NCBI GenBank assembly: GCA_030040235.1
Contig: JASHUC010000197.1
Span: 1 to 11,658 of the forward strand
Direction of reading: 5' to 3'
DNA: 11,658 bases
Origin: Gammaproteobacteria bacterium
GTDB taxonomy: Bacteria > Pseudomonadota > Gammaproteobacteria > Steroidobacterales > Steroidobacteraceae
Each line of letters opens with the position of its first letter. The first letter of the stretch is position 1. Under the pieces are notes generated by a model. The model did no database searches and was not told where the DNA came from. It was given only the letters and a program-made list of their open reading frames with translations. The translations under genes and the position numbers were made by a program. This document shows positions 1 through 7,971 of this stretch, piece after piece.

Positions 1-2543
1 GGCACGCAGTAGATGTCTGTCTCCGCATCGAGCGGCGCGCCGATGGCGCCCGAATCGCGCAGCTTCTCGAGCTCGCGCAGCACATCTGCCCGCAGCTCGA
101 TGAGCGCCGGCCAGTCGATCCCGTGTGTCGCGGGCTCGGGCAGCTCGTGCCAGCGTGACAGAAACACCGACTCCCCGCGCTGCCCGGGCAGATGGCGCCA
201 GATCTCCTCCGCCGTGAACGAGAGAATCGGCGCGAGCCAGCGCACCATGGCCTCCGCGATGTGATAGAGCGCCGTCTGCGCCGAGCGCCGCGCGAGGCTT
301 GCGGGCGGGGTCGTGTACAGACGGTCGCGCACCACATCGAGGTAGAACGCACTCAGGTCAACGATGCAGAAGTTGTGCACCTTGTGATAGACGAGATGGA
401 AGGCGTAATCCCGGTACGATTCGATCAGCTGGGTTTGCAGCTCGCGGGCGCGGGCGAGCGCCCACCCATCGAGGGCGACCAGCTGCGCCGGGTGCACCGC
501 GTCGCGCTCCGGAACGAAGCCGTGCAGATTCCCGAGCAGGAAGCGGGCGGTGTTGCGGATCTTGCGATAGGACTCCGCGGCACGCTGCACGAGCGCGTCC
601 GAGACGCTCATCTCGTTCGCATAGTCGGTCGCTGCGACCCAGAGCCGTAGCACGTCGGCGCCGAGGGAGCCGACGACCTTCTGCGGCGCAATGACGTTGC
701 CCCGCGACTTCGACATCTTGTGACCCGCTTCGTCCACGGTGAACCCGTGGGTGAGAACGCCGCGGTAGGGGGCCCGCTCGTAGAGCGCTTCGGACATGAG
801 CAGCGAGCTTTGAAACCAGCCGCGATGCTGATCGGAGCCCTCGAGGTACAGATCGGCGGGCGTTGCGAGCTGCGGACGCAGCGTGCCGACGCACTCGAAC
901 GAGAGGCCCGAATCGGCCCACACATCCATCACGTCGGTGAGCTTGCGGTACTGTGCCGCGTCGGCGCCGAGCAGCTCCACCGGATCGAGCTCGAACCAGG
1001 CATCGATGCCCTCGCGCTCCACCCTCGAGGCGACCGTCTCGATGAGCTCGAGCGTGCGCGGATGCGGCTCGCCCGTCTCCCGGTGCACGAACAGAGTGAT
1101 CGGCACGCCCCAGGTGCGCTGGCGCGAGATGCACCAGTCGGGGCGGCTCTCGATCATGCCCGTGATGCGCTGCTCGCCCCACGAGGGCGTCCACTGCACC
1201 GCGCGGATGTCGCTCAACGCGTGTGCCCGCAACCCCTCCTGGTCCATGCTGATGAACCACTGGGGCGTTGCGCGGAAGATCACCGGGGTTTTGTGCCGCC
1301 AGCAGTGTGGATAGCTGTGCCGGAACGGCTCGTGATGCAGCAGCCGGCCGCGCTCGCGCAGCGCCTGAACGAGAATCGTGTTGGCCTGCTCGACGCTCGC
1401 GCCGCCGACGAGCGCCGTACCGGGCAGGAAGCGCCCGTCGTCCCCGACGGGATTCGCGACCGGCAGTCCGTAGCGCTGCCCGACCGAAAAGTCCTCGTGC
1501 CCGTGGCCGGGCGCGGTGTGCACGGCCCCGGTGCCCGCCTCGAGCGTCACGTGCTCGCCGAGCACCACCGGCACGGCGCGGTCCTCGAACGGGTGGCGCA
1601 ATCGCAGGCCCTCCAGGGCCTTGCCCTCGAAGCGGGCGAGCACGCGCCGCTCGCTCATCCCGAAGCGCTTCAGGCACCCGGCCGAGAGCTCCGCCGCGAG
1701 GATCAACCGCTTGAGAGCATTCTCGTGAGCGGCCTCGACGAGCACGTACGCGAAGGTGTCGCGAAGGGCCACCGCCTGGTTTGCCGGCAGCGTCCAGGGT
1801 GTGGTGGTCCAGATGACCACATCGACCGGCTCGGCCCCGAGCGCTGCGCCCGCAAGTCCCACCCGGCGCTCCAGGTCGCGCAGGTCTGCAACTTCAAACC
1901 CTACGTCCACGGCGGGTGAGGTTCGCTCCTCGTATTCCACCTCTGCCTCGGCCAGCGCGGAGCGGCATTCCGTGCACCAGTGAACCGGCTTGACGCCCCG
2001 GTAGAGGTGCCCGCCGTGAATGATCCGGCCGAGGGCGCGGATCTGCTGCGCCTCGTAGCGGGAGTCCATCGTGAGATAGGGATTGTCCCAGTCGCCGAAG
2101 ATCCCGAGGCGCTTGAAATCGCGGCGCTGCGAGTCGATCTGCTGTGCGGCATAGGCGCGGCATGCGGCCCGAAACGCCGTCGCATCGAGCTTCTGCCCGG
2201 GCCGGCCATGCTTTTTCTCGACCTGCTGCTCGATCGGCAGCCCGTGACAGTCCCAGCCCGGCACGTAGGGCGCATCGAACCCATCGAGGGTGCGCGCCTT
2301 GACGATGATGTCCTTCAGGATCTTGTTGATCGCATGCCCGAGGTGGATCTCACCGTTCGCATACGGGGGTCCGTCATGAAGCAGGAAGCGCGGGCGCCCG
2401 CGACCTTGCTCTCTGATCTTGCGATAGAGCCCCGCCTGCTCCCAGGCCTCGAGCATCGCGGGCTCACGACGCGCGAGATCCGCCTTCATCGCAAACTCGG
2501 TCTGCGGCAGATTGAGCGTGCTCTTGTACCCGGTGCTGCTCAT
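1..2543 (-). CDS. ileS: Isoleucyl-tRNA synthetase, C-terminus cut by window edge
   Basis: Charges tRNA-Ile with isoleucine in the cytoplasm; class I aminoacyl-tRNA synthetase. I translated an unbroken frame of 847 codons from the ATG at 2543-2541 to the window edge. The class I HIGH-type motif is HLGH at residues 67-70 (2334-2345). WTTTPWT at about 245-251 and GHGHEDF mark the CP1 editing domain that removes mischarged valine. [10 protein letters not shown] begins near residue 470, and KMSKS is residues 609-613 (705-719), followed by RGN. The anticodon-binding helical domain follows. E. coli IleS has about 938 residues, so roughly 90 are missing to the left, including the usual C-terminal zinc-binding end. 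The start lies one base after the ribF stop, which indicates translation from the same transcript. No T-box or other leader is visible. Identity is secure. Confidence 0.98.
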   Translation of the reverse strand, partial: MSSTGYKSTLNLPQTEFAMKADLARREPAMLEAWEQAGLYRKIREQGRGRPRFLLHDGPPYANGEIHLGHAINKILKDIIVKARTLDGFDAPYVPGWDCHGLPIEQQVEKKHGRPGQKLDATAFRAACRAYAAQQIDSQRRDFKRLGIFGDWDNPYLTMDSRYEAQQIRALGRIIHGGHLYRGVKPVHWCTECRSALAEAEVEYEERTSPAVDVGFEVADLRDLERRVGLAGAALGAEPVDVVIWTTTPWTLPANQAVALRDTFAYVLVEAAHENALKRLILAAELSAGCLKRFGMSERRVLARFEGKALEGLRLRHPFEDRAVPVVLGEHVTLEAGTGAVHTAPGHGHEDFSVGQRYGLPVANPVGDDGRFLPGTALVGGASVEQANTILVQALRERGRLLHHEPFRHSYPHCWRHKTPVIFRATPQWFISMDQEGLRAHALSDIRAVQWTPSWGEQRITGMIESRPDWCISRQRTWGVPITLFVHRETGEPHPRTLELIETVASRVEREGIDAWFELDPVELLGADAAQYRKLTDVMDVWADSGLSFECVGTLRPQLATPADLYLEGSDQHRGWFQSSLLMSEALYERAPYRGVLTHGFTVDEAGHKMSKSRGNVIAPQKVVGSLGADVLRLWVAATDYANEMSVSDALVQRAAESYRKIRNTARFLLGNLHGFVPERDAVHPAQLVALDGWALARARELQTQLIESYRDYAFHLVYHKVHNFCIVDLSAFYLDVVRDRLYTTPPASLARRSAQTALYHIAEAMVRWLAPILSFTAEEIWRHLPGQRGESVFLSRWHELPEPATHGIDWPALIELRADVLRELEKLRDSGAIGAPLDAETDIYCV

Positions 2544-2544
2544 C

Positions 2545-3510
2545 TCACCAGTTCTTTCTACCGTGGCTCGCCTTGCGCGGCACCGCCGCCTCGCCGAGCA
2601 CGCTGCGCGCCTCGGCCGCATCGCGCTGCATCTGCTCGACCAAGGCATCGAGCGAGTCGAAGCGCCGCTCCTCGCGCAGCTTCGCGACGAACTCCACCTC
2701 GATCTCGCGCCCATACAGGTCGCCGTCGAAGTCGAACACGTGCGCCTCGAGCAACGGCTCGGTGCCGTTGACGGTCGGACGCGTGCCGAGGCTTGCGACG
2801 CCGGCCATGCGCTGCGGCCCCACTCCGAGCACGTTCACCGCGAAGATGCCCGCAAGGGCCGGCCTGCGCCGCTCGAGGCGCAAGTTCGCGGTCGCGAATC
2901 CCAGCTGCCGGCCGAGGTGGCGCCCCTCGATGACCCGCCCGCTCATGCTGTAGGGCCGCCCGAGCCAGCGGGCTGCCTGCTCGAGGTCCGCGGCCGCGAG
3001 TGCTTCGCGGATGCGGCTGCTGCTCACGCGCACACCGTCGATCGTGACCGGGGACACCACGTCCACGAGGCAGCCCAGGGCGGCGCCGGCCTCCTGCAGC
3101 AGGCGTGATGTGGCCTCACCGTCGCGCCCGAAACGGAAATCGTGCCCCACGACGACGACCGGAGCGTCCAGCTCGCGGAACAGCAGCCCTGCGAATTCCT
3201 CGCCGGAGAGGCCCCGCACGTTTTCGCAAAAGCGCAGCAGCCACAGGTAGTCGAGATTCGTCCGGCTGAGCAGCCGCCAGCGCTCGCGCCAGGACTGCAG
3301 CCGCGGCGGGGGATCGGCGGGGGCCAGATGCTCGCGGGGCATCGGCTCGAACGTGAGCATCATGGTCGGGCGTCTCAGGCGCCGGCCGTGATCGCGCAGG
3401 CGCTCGAGGAGTGCCCTATGCCCGAGGTGAATGCCGTCGTACGTGCCGACCGTGACGACGCTGCCGCGATGGTCTGCGCGCAGATTGCGAAATCCACGAA
3501 TGAGCCTCAT
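2545..3510 (-). CDS. ribF: Bifunctional riboflavin kinase / FAD synthetase
   Basis: Converts riboflavin to FMN and FMN to FAD using ATP, in the cytoplasm. The 321 residues match the usual length of the prokaryotic bifunctional enzyme. The N-terminal adenylyltransferase domain (about 1-175) shows [10 protein letters not shown] at 22-31, the nucleotidyltransferase HxGH signature. It also has the flavin-binding stretch [10 protein letters not shown] around 122-131 and SSSRIRE at 163-169. The C-terminal kinase domain (about 185-305) has a glycine-rich [10 protein letters not shown] segment leading into ATAN at 206-209, where the family norm is [12 protein letters not shown] follows at 242-249. 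The ATG start has no strong Shine-Dalgarno sequence. The gene is divergent from rpsT and its TGA stop is one base from the ileS start, the same ribF-ileS coupling seen in E. coli. Confidence 0.97.
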   Translation of the reverse strand: MRLIRGFRNLRADHRGSVVTVGTYDGIHLGHRALLERLRDHGRRLRRPTMMLTFEPMPREHLAPADPPPRLQSWRERWRLLSRTNLDYLWLLRFCENVRGLSGEEFAGLLFRELDAPVVVVGHDFRFGRDGEATSRLLQEAGAALGCLVDVVSPVTIDGVRVSSSRIREALAAADLEQAARWLGRPYSMSGRVIEGRHLGRQLGFATANLRLERRRPALAGIFAVNVLGVGPQRMAGVASLGTRPTVNGTEPLLEAHVFDFDGDLYGREIEVEFVAKLREERRFDSLDALVEQMQRDAAEARSVLGEAAVPRKASHGRKNW

Positions 3511-3559
3511 GAGCGCAAAGCCGATGCCGCCGGGGGTTGCAGGTGCCCAAAAGATCCAA

Positions 3560-3565
3560 AGTATA
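3560..3565 (-). promoter_or_regulatory. Possible -10 element for ribF-ileS
   Basis: On the minus strand the bases read TATACT inside an AT-rich run (TTTATACTTT), about 50 bases upstream of the ribF ATG. That is the best -10-like sequence in the ribF-rpsT gap on this strand. The hexamer 17 bases further upstream (TCGGGC) is a poor -35, so this is either a weak or activated promoter or a chance match. Confidence 0.4.
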
Positions 3566-3576
3566 AAGAAAATGCC

Positions 3577-3592
3577 CCGCTCGCCCGAGCGG
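3577..3592. repeat. Perfect inverted repeat between divergent ribF and rpsT promoters
   Basis: Two 7-base arms, CCGCTCG and CGAGCGG, are separated by CC. The repeat sits just upstream of the rpsT -35 and about 12 bases from the ribF -10 candidate. It could be an operator-like site or a short hairpin, but GC-rich palindromes of this length also occur by chance. Confidence 0.4.
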
Positions 3593-3594
3593 CG

Positions 3595-3625
3595 TTGACA
3601 AGGCCCGGAGCGATCCGCACACTAT
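3595..3625 (+). promoter_or_regulatory. Putative sigma-70 promoter for rpsT
   Basis: A perfect -35 hexamer TTGACA lies at 3595-3600. The -10 is less clear: CACTAT at 3620-3625 (spacing 19) or CACACT at 3618-3623 (spacing 17) each match three of six consensus bases. The rpsT start follows at 3648, leaving a leader of roughly 15-20 bases with GGAGA at 3638-3642 as ribosome binding site. The -35 is convincing; the -10 choice is not settled. Confidence 0.55.
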
Positions 3626-3647
3626 CGCGCCTTTTTCGGAGACCGTC

Positions 3648-3911
3648 GTGGCGAACACCAAATCGGCCGAGAAGGCCGCTCGGCAAGCCGAGAAACATCG
3701 CACGCGCAACCTCGCGCTGCGCTCGCGCATGCGCACCGTCGTGCGTAAAGTCACCTCGGCGGTGACCGCCGGCAACAAGCAGGCCGCCGAGGCGGGCTAT
3801 CGCGAAGCGGTGCCCGTCATCGACTCGCTCGTCGGGAAGCAGATCATCCATCGCAACAAGGCGGCGCGGCACAAGAGCCGCCTGGCCGCGCGCATCCGCG
3901 CCATGCAATAG
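3648..3911 (+). CDS. rpsT: 30S ribosomal protein S20
   Basis: Primary 16S rRNA-binding protein of the small subunit. The 87-residue product begins MANTKSAEKAARQAEKHRTR, a typical bS20 N-terminus, and continues as lysine/arginine-rich helices ending in SRLAARIRAMQ. The length equals that of E. coli S20. The start codon is GTG, placed 5-6 bases after GGAGA; a non-ATG start is notable because E. coli rpsT also uses a rare start (UUG) linked to its autogenous control. The gene is transcribed away from ribF under a TTGACA-bearing promoter and converges on obgE, with only 35 bases between the two stop codons and no clear U-tailed terminator in that gap. Confidence 0.97.
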   Translation: MANTKSAEKAARQAEKHRTRNLALRSRMRTVVRKVTSAVTAGNKQAAEAGYREAVPVIDSLVGKQIIHRNKAARHKSRLAARIRAMQ

Positions 3912-3946
3912 CTGCGCTGCGGCACCTCGCCGCGCGGCGCTGACTC

Positions 3947-5041
<1,095 letters not shown>

Positions 5042-5059
5042 TCATCCGGCAGGCTGCCT

Positions 5060-5075
5060 CGCCGCGCTGGCGGCG
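5060..5075 (-). other. GC-rich hairpin between rpmA and obgE
   Basis: On the transcribed strand a perfect 6-bp stem, CGCCGC pairing with GCGGCG, closes a CAGC loop in the 51-base gap between the rpmA stop and the obgE start. No T-run follows, so it does not look like a complete intrinsic terminator. It might attenuate or process the mRNA so that obgE is expressed below the ribosomal proteins; that role is inference. Confidence 0.35.
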
Positions 5076-5086
5076 GCGGCAAGCGT

Positions 5087-5350
5087 TCAGGCGGTTTCGG
5101 GCAGCACGCTCACGTGCAGCCGCTGCTCGGGGCCCTTCTTCCTGAACTGCACGCGGCCGGTCACCTTCGCGTAGAGTGTATGATCGGTGCCGATACCCAC
5201 GTTTTCCCCGGCGCGCACCGGCGTGCCGCGCTGGCGCACCAGAATATTGCCCGCCAACACGAGCTCCCCGCCGAAGCGCTTCACGCCCAGGCGTTTGGAA
5301 TGGGAATCGCGGCCGTTTTTGGTGCTACCGCCTGCTTTTTTGTGTGCCAT
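5087..5350 (-). CDS. rpmA: 50S ribosomal protein L27
   Basis: Large-subunit protein whose N-terminus reaches toward the peptidyl transferase centre. The 87-residue product begins [20 protein letters not shown] and carries LGVKRFGGE followed by [10 protein letters not shown], the standard bL27 sequence. The start directly gives AHKKAGG, so there is no Firmicutes-type cleavable N-terminal extension. AAAGAGGA lies about ten bases before the ATG. It is the middle gene of the operon, 28 bases after rplU. Confidence 0.98.
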   Translation of the reverse strand: MAHKKAGGSTKNGRDSHSKRLGVKRFGGELVLAGNILVRQRGTPVRAGENVGIGTDHTLYAKVTGRVQFRKKGPEQRLHVSVLPETA

Positions 5351-5378
5351 GTCCGTTCAGTCCTCTTTCAGGCTCGCC

Positions 5379-5693
5379 TCAACCGGCACTGATGTCGGTC
5401 ACCTTGACCTCCGTGAACATCTGACGGTGACCCTTCTGCCTGAGATAATGCTTGCGCCGGCGAAACTTTACGATCGAAACCTTCGGGCCCTTGCCATGAC
5501 GGACCACGGTCGCCACGACCTTGCCACCGTCGATGCGCGGGCTGCCGAGCTTCACATCGGCGCCCTCGCCGACGAGGAGCACCTCGCCGAACTCGACCGT
5601 GGCCCCGGGCTCGGCGTCGAGCTTCTCGATGCGCAGCACCTCGTCCTTGGAAACCCGATACTGCTTGCCGCCGGTGGCGATGACCGCGTACAT
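5379..5693 (-). CDS. rplU: 50S ribosomal protein L21
   Basis: Large-subunit protein that binds 23S rRNA with L20. The 104-residue product has the canonical start [14 protein letters not shown] and the basic segment [20 protein letters not shown], which is the bL21 rRNA-binding signature. The length matches E. coli L21 (103). It is the first gene of rplU-rpmA-obgE, preceded by GGAG about ten bases before the ATG and by a strong promoter at 5745-5773. The leader of about 45 bases holds a small GGCCC/GGGCC hairpin at 5714-5726, which could be a control element, though I do not match it to a known leader family. Confidence 0.98.
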   Translation of the reverse strand: MYAVIATGGKQYRVSKDEVLRIEKLDAEPGATVEFGEVLLVGEGADVKLGSPRIDGGKVVATVVRHGKGPKVSIVKFRRRKHYLRQKGHRQMFTEVKVTDISAG

Positions 5694-5744
5694 GATGTGA
5701 GGACTCCAGGCGAGGCCCGCCGGGCCGTGCGCGAAAGGCCGCGA

Positions 5745-5773
5745 ATTCTACTCAGCGGAGAAAGGTGGGTCAA
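5745..5773 (-). promoter_or_regulatory. Sigma-70 promoter of rplU-rpmA-obgE
   Basis: Read on the minus strand: TTGACC (5773-5768), a 17-base spacer, then TAGAAT (5750-5745). Each hexamer is five of six to consensus at ideal spacing, about 50 bases upstream of the rplU ATG. This is the best promoter match in the window and fits a highly expressed ribosomal operon. Confidence 0.8.
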
Positions 5774-5890
5774 ACCCCTGATTCCCCAGGCGGCGCAGAC
5801 CGTTAGCCTGCCCCACACGCCACGCGGATGTCATTCTCGGGTACGCTTCGGTTCAGTACGATGCAGGTCTTGAACCCACCCCCGCTTCCC

Positions 5891-6859
5891 ATGACGCTAG
5901 AGGACATCCGAGCGCTCGTCCGCCATGACCTCACGTCGGTCGATGAGGTCATCCGCTGCCGGCTGAAGAGCTCGGTTCCGCTCATCGATCGAGTCGCCGA
6001 GCACATCATCTCCGGCGGGGGCAAGCGCTTGAGGCCGCTGCTCGTCGTGCTGGTGGGCCGGGCCTGCGGCAACTGCGGCCACGCGCACGTCGAGGCGGCC
6101 GCCTTCATCGAGTTCATCCACACGGCGACGCTCCTGCACGACGATGTGGTCGACGGCTCCTCCATGCGCCGCGGCCGCGACACCGCGAACGAGGTATTCG
6201 GCAACCAGGCGAGCGTGCTCGTCGGGGATTTCGTCTACTCGCGTGCGTTCCAGATGATGGCCTCCCTCCACTCGCAGCGCGTGATCGAGATCATGGCCGA
6301 TGCGACCAACGTCATCGCCGAGGGCGAGGTGCTGCAGCTCATGAACGCGCACGACCCTGAAACCACCGAGCAGCGCTATCTCGACGTGATCTACCGCAAG
6401 ACGGCCCGCCTGTTCGAGGCGGGAGCGGAGGTCGCGGCCGTCCTCTCCGATAGCGGGGCCGAGACGCAGCGCAGCCTCGCGCGGTTCGGACGGCACCTCG
6501 GGGCGGCCTATCAGCTGGTCGACGATGTGCTCGACTTCCGCTCCAATCCTGCCGAGCGGGGCAAGAACCTGGGTGATGATCTCGCCGAGGGCAAGCCGAC
6601 GCTGCCCCTCATCCACGCGCTGCGCCTCGCGAGCGATCCGGAGCGGGCGCTCCTCAGCACGGCCATCCGCAGCGGCGATCTGGCGCAGCTCGAGCCGATC
6701 CTCGGATGCATCGAATCGAGCGGCGGGCTCGAATATGCCGCCGAGCTCGCGCGGCGCGAGTCGCAGACGGCGCTTGCCGCGCTCGAGGCGCTGCCCGATT
6801 CCGCCTACAAGCGAGGTCTGCAGGCGCTCGCCCGATTCGCGGTGGAGCACACGATCTGA
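5891..6859 (+). CDS. ispB: Octaprenyl-diphosphate synthase (polyprenyl synthetase)
   Basis: Elongates farnesyl diphosphate with isopentenyl diphosphate to make the side chain of ubiquinone/menaquinone. Motifs in order: SGGGKRLRP at 41-49, the first aspartate-rich motif DDVVD at 84-88 followed by MRRG, KTARLFEAGA from K170, and the second aspartate-rich motif DDVLD at 211-215. The frame is open from an ATG at 5828, but I chose the ATG at 5891. It gives 322 residues beginning MTLEDIRALV, colinear with E. coli IspB (323, MNLEKINEL). It also places the chain-length-region alanine of HTATLLHDD at residue 79 and the lysine at 170, as in E. coli. No strong Shine-Dalgarno precedes any of the candidate starts. 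A-T-L-L before the aspartates, as in E. coli IspB, suggests a C40-type product. The gene is divergent from rplU. Confidence 0.95.
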   Translation: MTLEDIRALVRHDLTSVDEVIRCRLKSSVPLIDRVAEHIISGGGKRLRPLLVVLVGRACGNCGHAHVEAAAFIEFIHTATLLHDDVVDGSSMRRGRDTANEVFGNQASVLVGDFVYSRAFQMMASLHSQRVIEIMADATNVIAEGEVLQLMNAHDPETTEQRYLDVIYRKTARLFEAGAEVAAVLSDSGAETQRSLARFGRHLGAAYQLVDDVLDFRSNPAERGKNLGDDLAEGKPTLPLIHALRLASDPERALLSTAIRSGDLAQLEPILGCIESSGGLEYAAELARRESQTALAALEALPDSAYKRGLQALARFAVEHTI

Positions 6860-6873
6860 AGAGGGTGCGGGCG

Positions 6874-7626
6874 ATGTTTCGCTGCTCGGGTCTCGCTCTG
6901 TGCTTCGCCCTGACCCTGCTGGGCGGCTGCTTTCACGCATCCGACGAAGGCGGTGGATCCGCCAGCGGCAGTTCGGCAAGCCCTGGCGATAGCCTCAGGT
7001 TCGGCATGGGCAACATCACCGCGGGCCGCGGGGGCGCCAGCACCGTGCTCGGCTCCGTGCGCGTGCCGGACGGTGAGCAAACCGGCAATGTTGCGACGGT
7101 GACCGGATCGATCCACGTCGGCGACAACGCAACACTGGCCGGGGCGACTACGGTCACGGGCAGCATCAGTCTCGGGACACATTCCTCGGCCGATTCTTTG
7201 ACCACCGTCAACGGGTCGATTTCCTTGAGCGACGATGCCCGGGTCGCGCATGGGGTCAGGGCCGTAAACGGCCAATTGACGCTTCACAACGGCTCCGAGG
7301 TAGACGGCTCGCTCACCAACGTCAACGGAACGATAGAGCTCGATGCGGCACGCGTCGGCGGCGGCATCAGGACGGTGAACGGCGACATCAACGTCGGAAG
7401 TCACTCGCGGGTGGACGGTGGCATCCTCATCCAGAACCCCAACGGAAGGTCCTCGGAGCTCGTGCCGCACGAGCCCCGCGTGGTGATCGGACCCGACGCG
7501 GTGGTGAACGGGGAGCTGCGCTTCGAACGGAAGGTCGAGCTCTACGTGAGCGAACGGGCGACGATCGGCCCGGTGATCGGGGCGACGGCCGTGCGGTACT
7601 CCGGGGAAGCGCCGCCCGCGGGCTGA
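6874..7626 (+). CDS. Repeat-containing lipoprotein, probable beta-solenoid
   Basis: The ATG at 6874 follows AAGAGGG by about eight bases and gives a 250-residue protein. It opens with a type II signal peptide: short basic start, hydrophobic residues 6-16, lipobox LGGC with lipidated Cys19. Phe at +2 rather than Asp suggests Lol sorting to the outer membrane. A Gly/Ser-rich linker runs to about residue 40. From about 58 to 182 there are regular 18-19-residue repeats centred on V-(T/N/L)-G, with the glycines at 60, 78, 96, 114, 133, 152 and 170 and a further one at 213. Each repeat has two short beta stretches, as in SISLGTHSSADSL. This spacing fits one beta-solenoid turn per repeat and recalls bactofilins, but I cannot name the family. 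It begins 14 bases after ispB, so they are probably cotranscribed. Its role is unknown. Confidence 0.85.
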   Translation: MFRCSGLALCFALTLLGGCFHASDEGGGSASGSSASPGDSLRFGMGNITAGRGGASTVLGSVRVPDGEQTGNVATVTGSIHVGDNATLAGATTVTGSISLGTHSSADSLTTVNGSISLSDDARVAHGVRAVNGQLTLHNGSEVDGSLTNVNGTIELDAARVGGGIRTVNGDINVGSHSRVDGGILIQNPNGRSSELVPHEPRVVIGPDAVVNGELRFERKVELYVSERATIGPVIGATAVRYSGEAPPAG

Positions 7627-7630
7627 GCGA

Positions 7631-7659
7631 TTGAGCGGCCCCGCCGCATCCAGTAAACT
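7631..7659 (+). promoter_or_regulatory. Promoter of tRNA-Pro
   Basis: TTGAGC at 7631-7636, a 17-base spacer, then TAAACT at 7654-7659. The stretch after the -10 is GC-rich (CGCGGCCC), a discriminator type often found on stringently controlled stable-RNA promoters. It starts four bases after the lipoprotein stop codon and lies about 15 bases upstream of the tRNA 5' end. Confidence 0.7.
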
Positions 7660-7674
7660 TCGCGGCCCACGCTA

Positions 7675-7748
7675 CGGGGTGTAGCTCAGCCTGGTAGAGC
7701 ACTACGTTCGGGACGTAGGAGTCGCTGGTTCAAATCCAGTCACCCCGA
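7675..7748 (+). tRNA. tRNA-Pro (anticodon CGG)
   Basis: All parts of the cloverleaf can be placed. The acceptor arms CGGGGTG (7675-7681) and CACCCCG (7741-7747) pair perfectly over seven bases, with discriminator A7748. The anticodon stem CTACG/CGTAG (7702-7706 and 7714-7718) closes the loop TTCGGGA, with CGG at 7709-7711, reading proline codon CCG. The T arm contains GGTTCAAATCC. The 74-nt length and the sequence resemble the E. coli CGG proline tRNA. The 3' CCA is not encoded and must be added after transcription. Confidence 0.97.
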
Positions 7749-7971
7749 TGTCTGATTCCATTGAGAGGAACTCCCCTCCGACACTCAGCAGCAGCTCCAG
7801 ACGTTTCTCGACGCCGTGAATGATCGCTTCGAGGAGCGCGAGTTGGAATCTCATGAGTTGCCCATGGGTCTTTTCAGGTCCGGCACGTACTGCCGCGATT
7901 TGGCTCAAGGACGGACCCCGAAGCCTGCCCTCGAGTGAGGCCGTGGCGGAAAGTGCGGCACCCCTGATAGC
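7749..7971. other. 223-bp gap between tRNA-Pro and the kinase, with a possible gene remnant
   Basis: No intact gene is visible. On the plus strand a 57-codon open stretch with a coding-like look runs from 7765 to the TGA at 7936-7938. It lies between two stops and includes DTQQQLQTFLDAVNDRFEER, then SGTYCRDLAQGRTPK. About three quarters of its third codon positions are G or C. It lacks a convincing start: the only candidates are an internal GTG or ATG without a Shine-Dalgarno. It may be the end of a lost gene or a chance frame. I see no duplicated tRNA 3' end, integrase or T-tailed terminator here. Confidence 0.4.

Noticed and set aside
358..1919. Long frames of about 400 codons on both strands inside ileS
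   Set aside because: They are Arg/Ala-rich shadows in GC-rich DNA; the true frame gives an intact IleS with HLGH, WTTTPWT and KMSKS.
3912..3946. GC palindrome (3929-3938) between the rpsT and obgE stops as a bidirectional terminator
   Set aside because: There is no T-run on either side and no loop of proper size; it is more likely GC-rich background.
6706..6873. Earlier in-frame start of the lipoprotein gene inside ispB
   Set aside because: The upstream part is a shadow of ispB; the ATG at 6874 gives an immediate signal peptide with lipobox and a Shine-Dalgarno.
5897..6979. 360-codon minus-strand frame opposite ispB and the start of the lipoprotein gene
   Set aside because: It is a shadow of ispB with no recognisable domain, no ribosome binding site, and it crosses a clear gene boundary.
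7675..7748. tRNA-Pro as the attachment site of an integrated element
   Set aside because: No integrase, no second copy of the tRNA 3' end and no phage or plasmid gene is present in the window.
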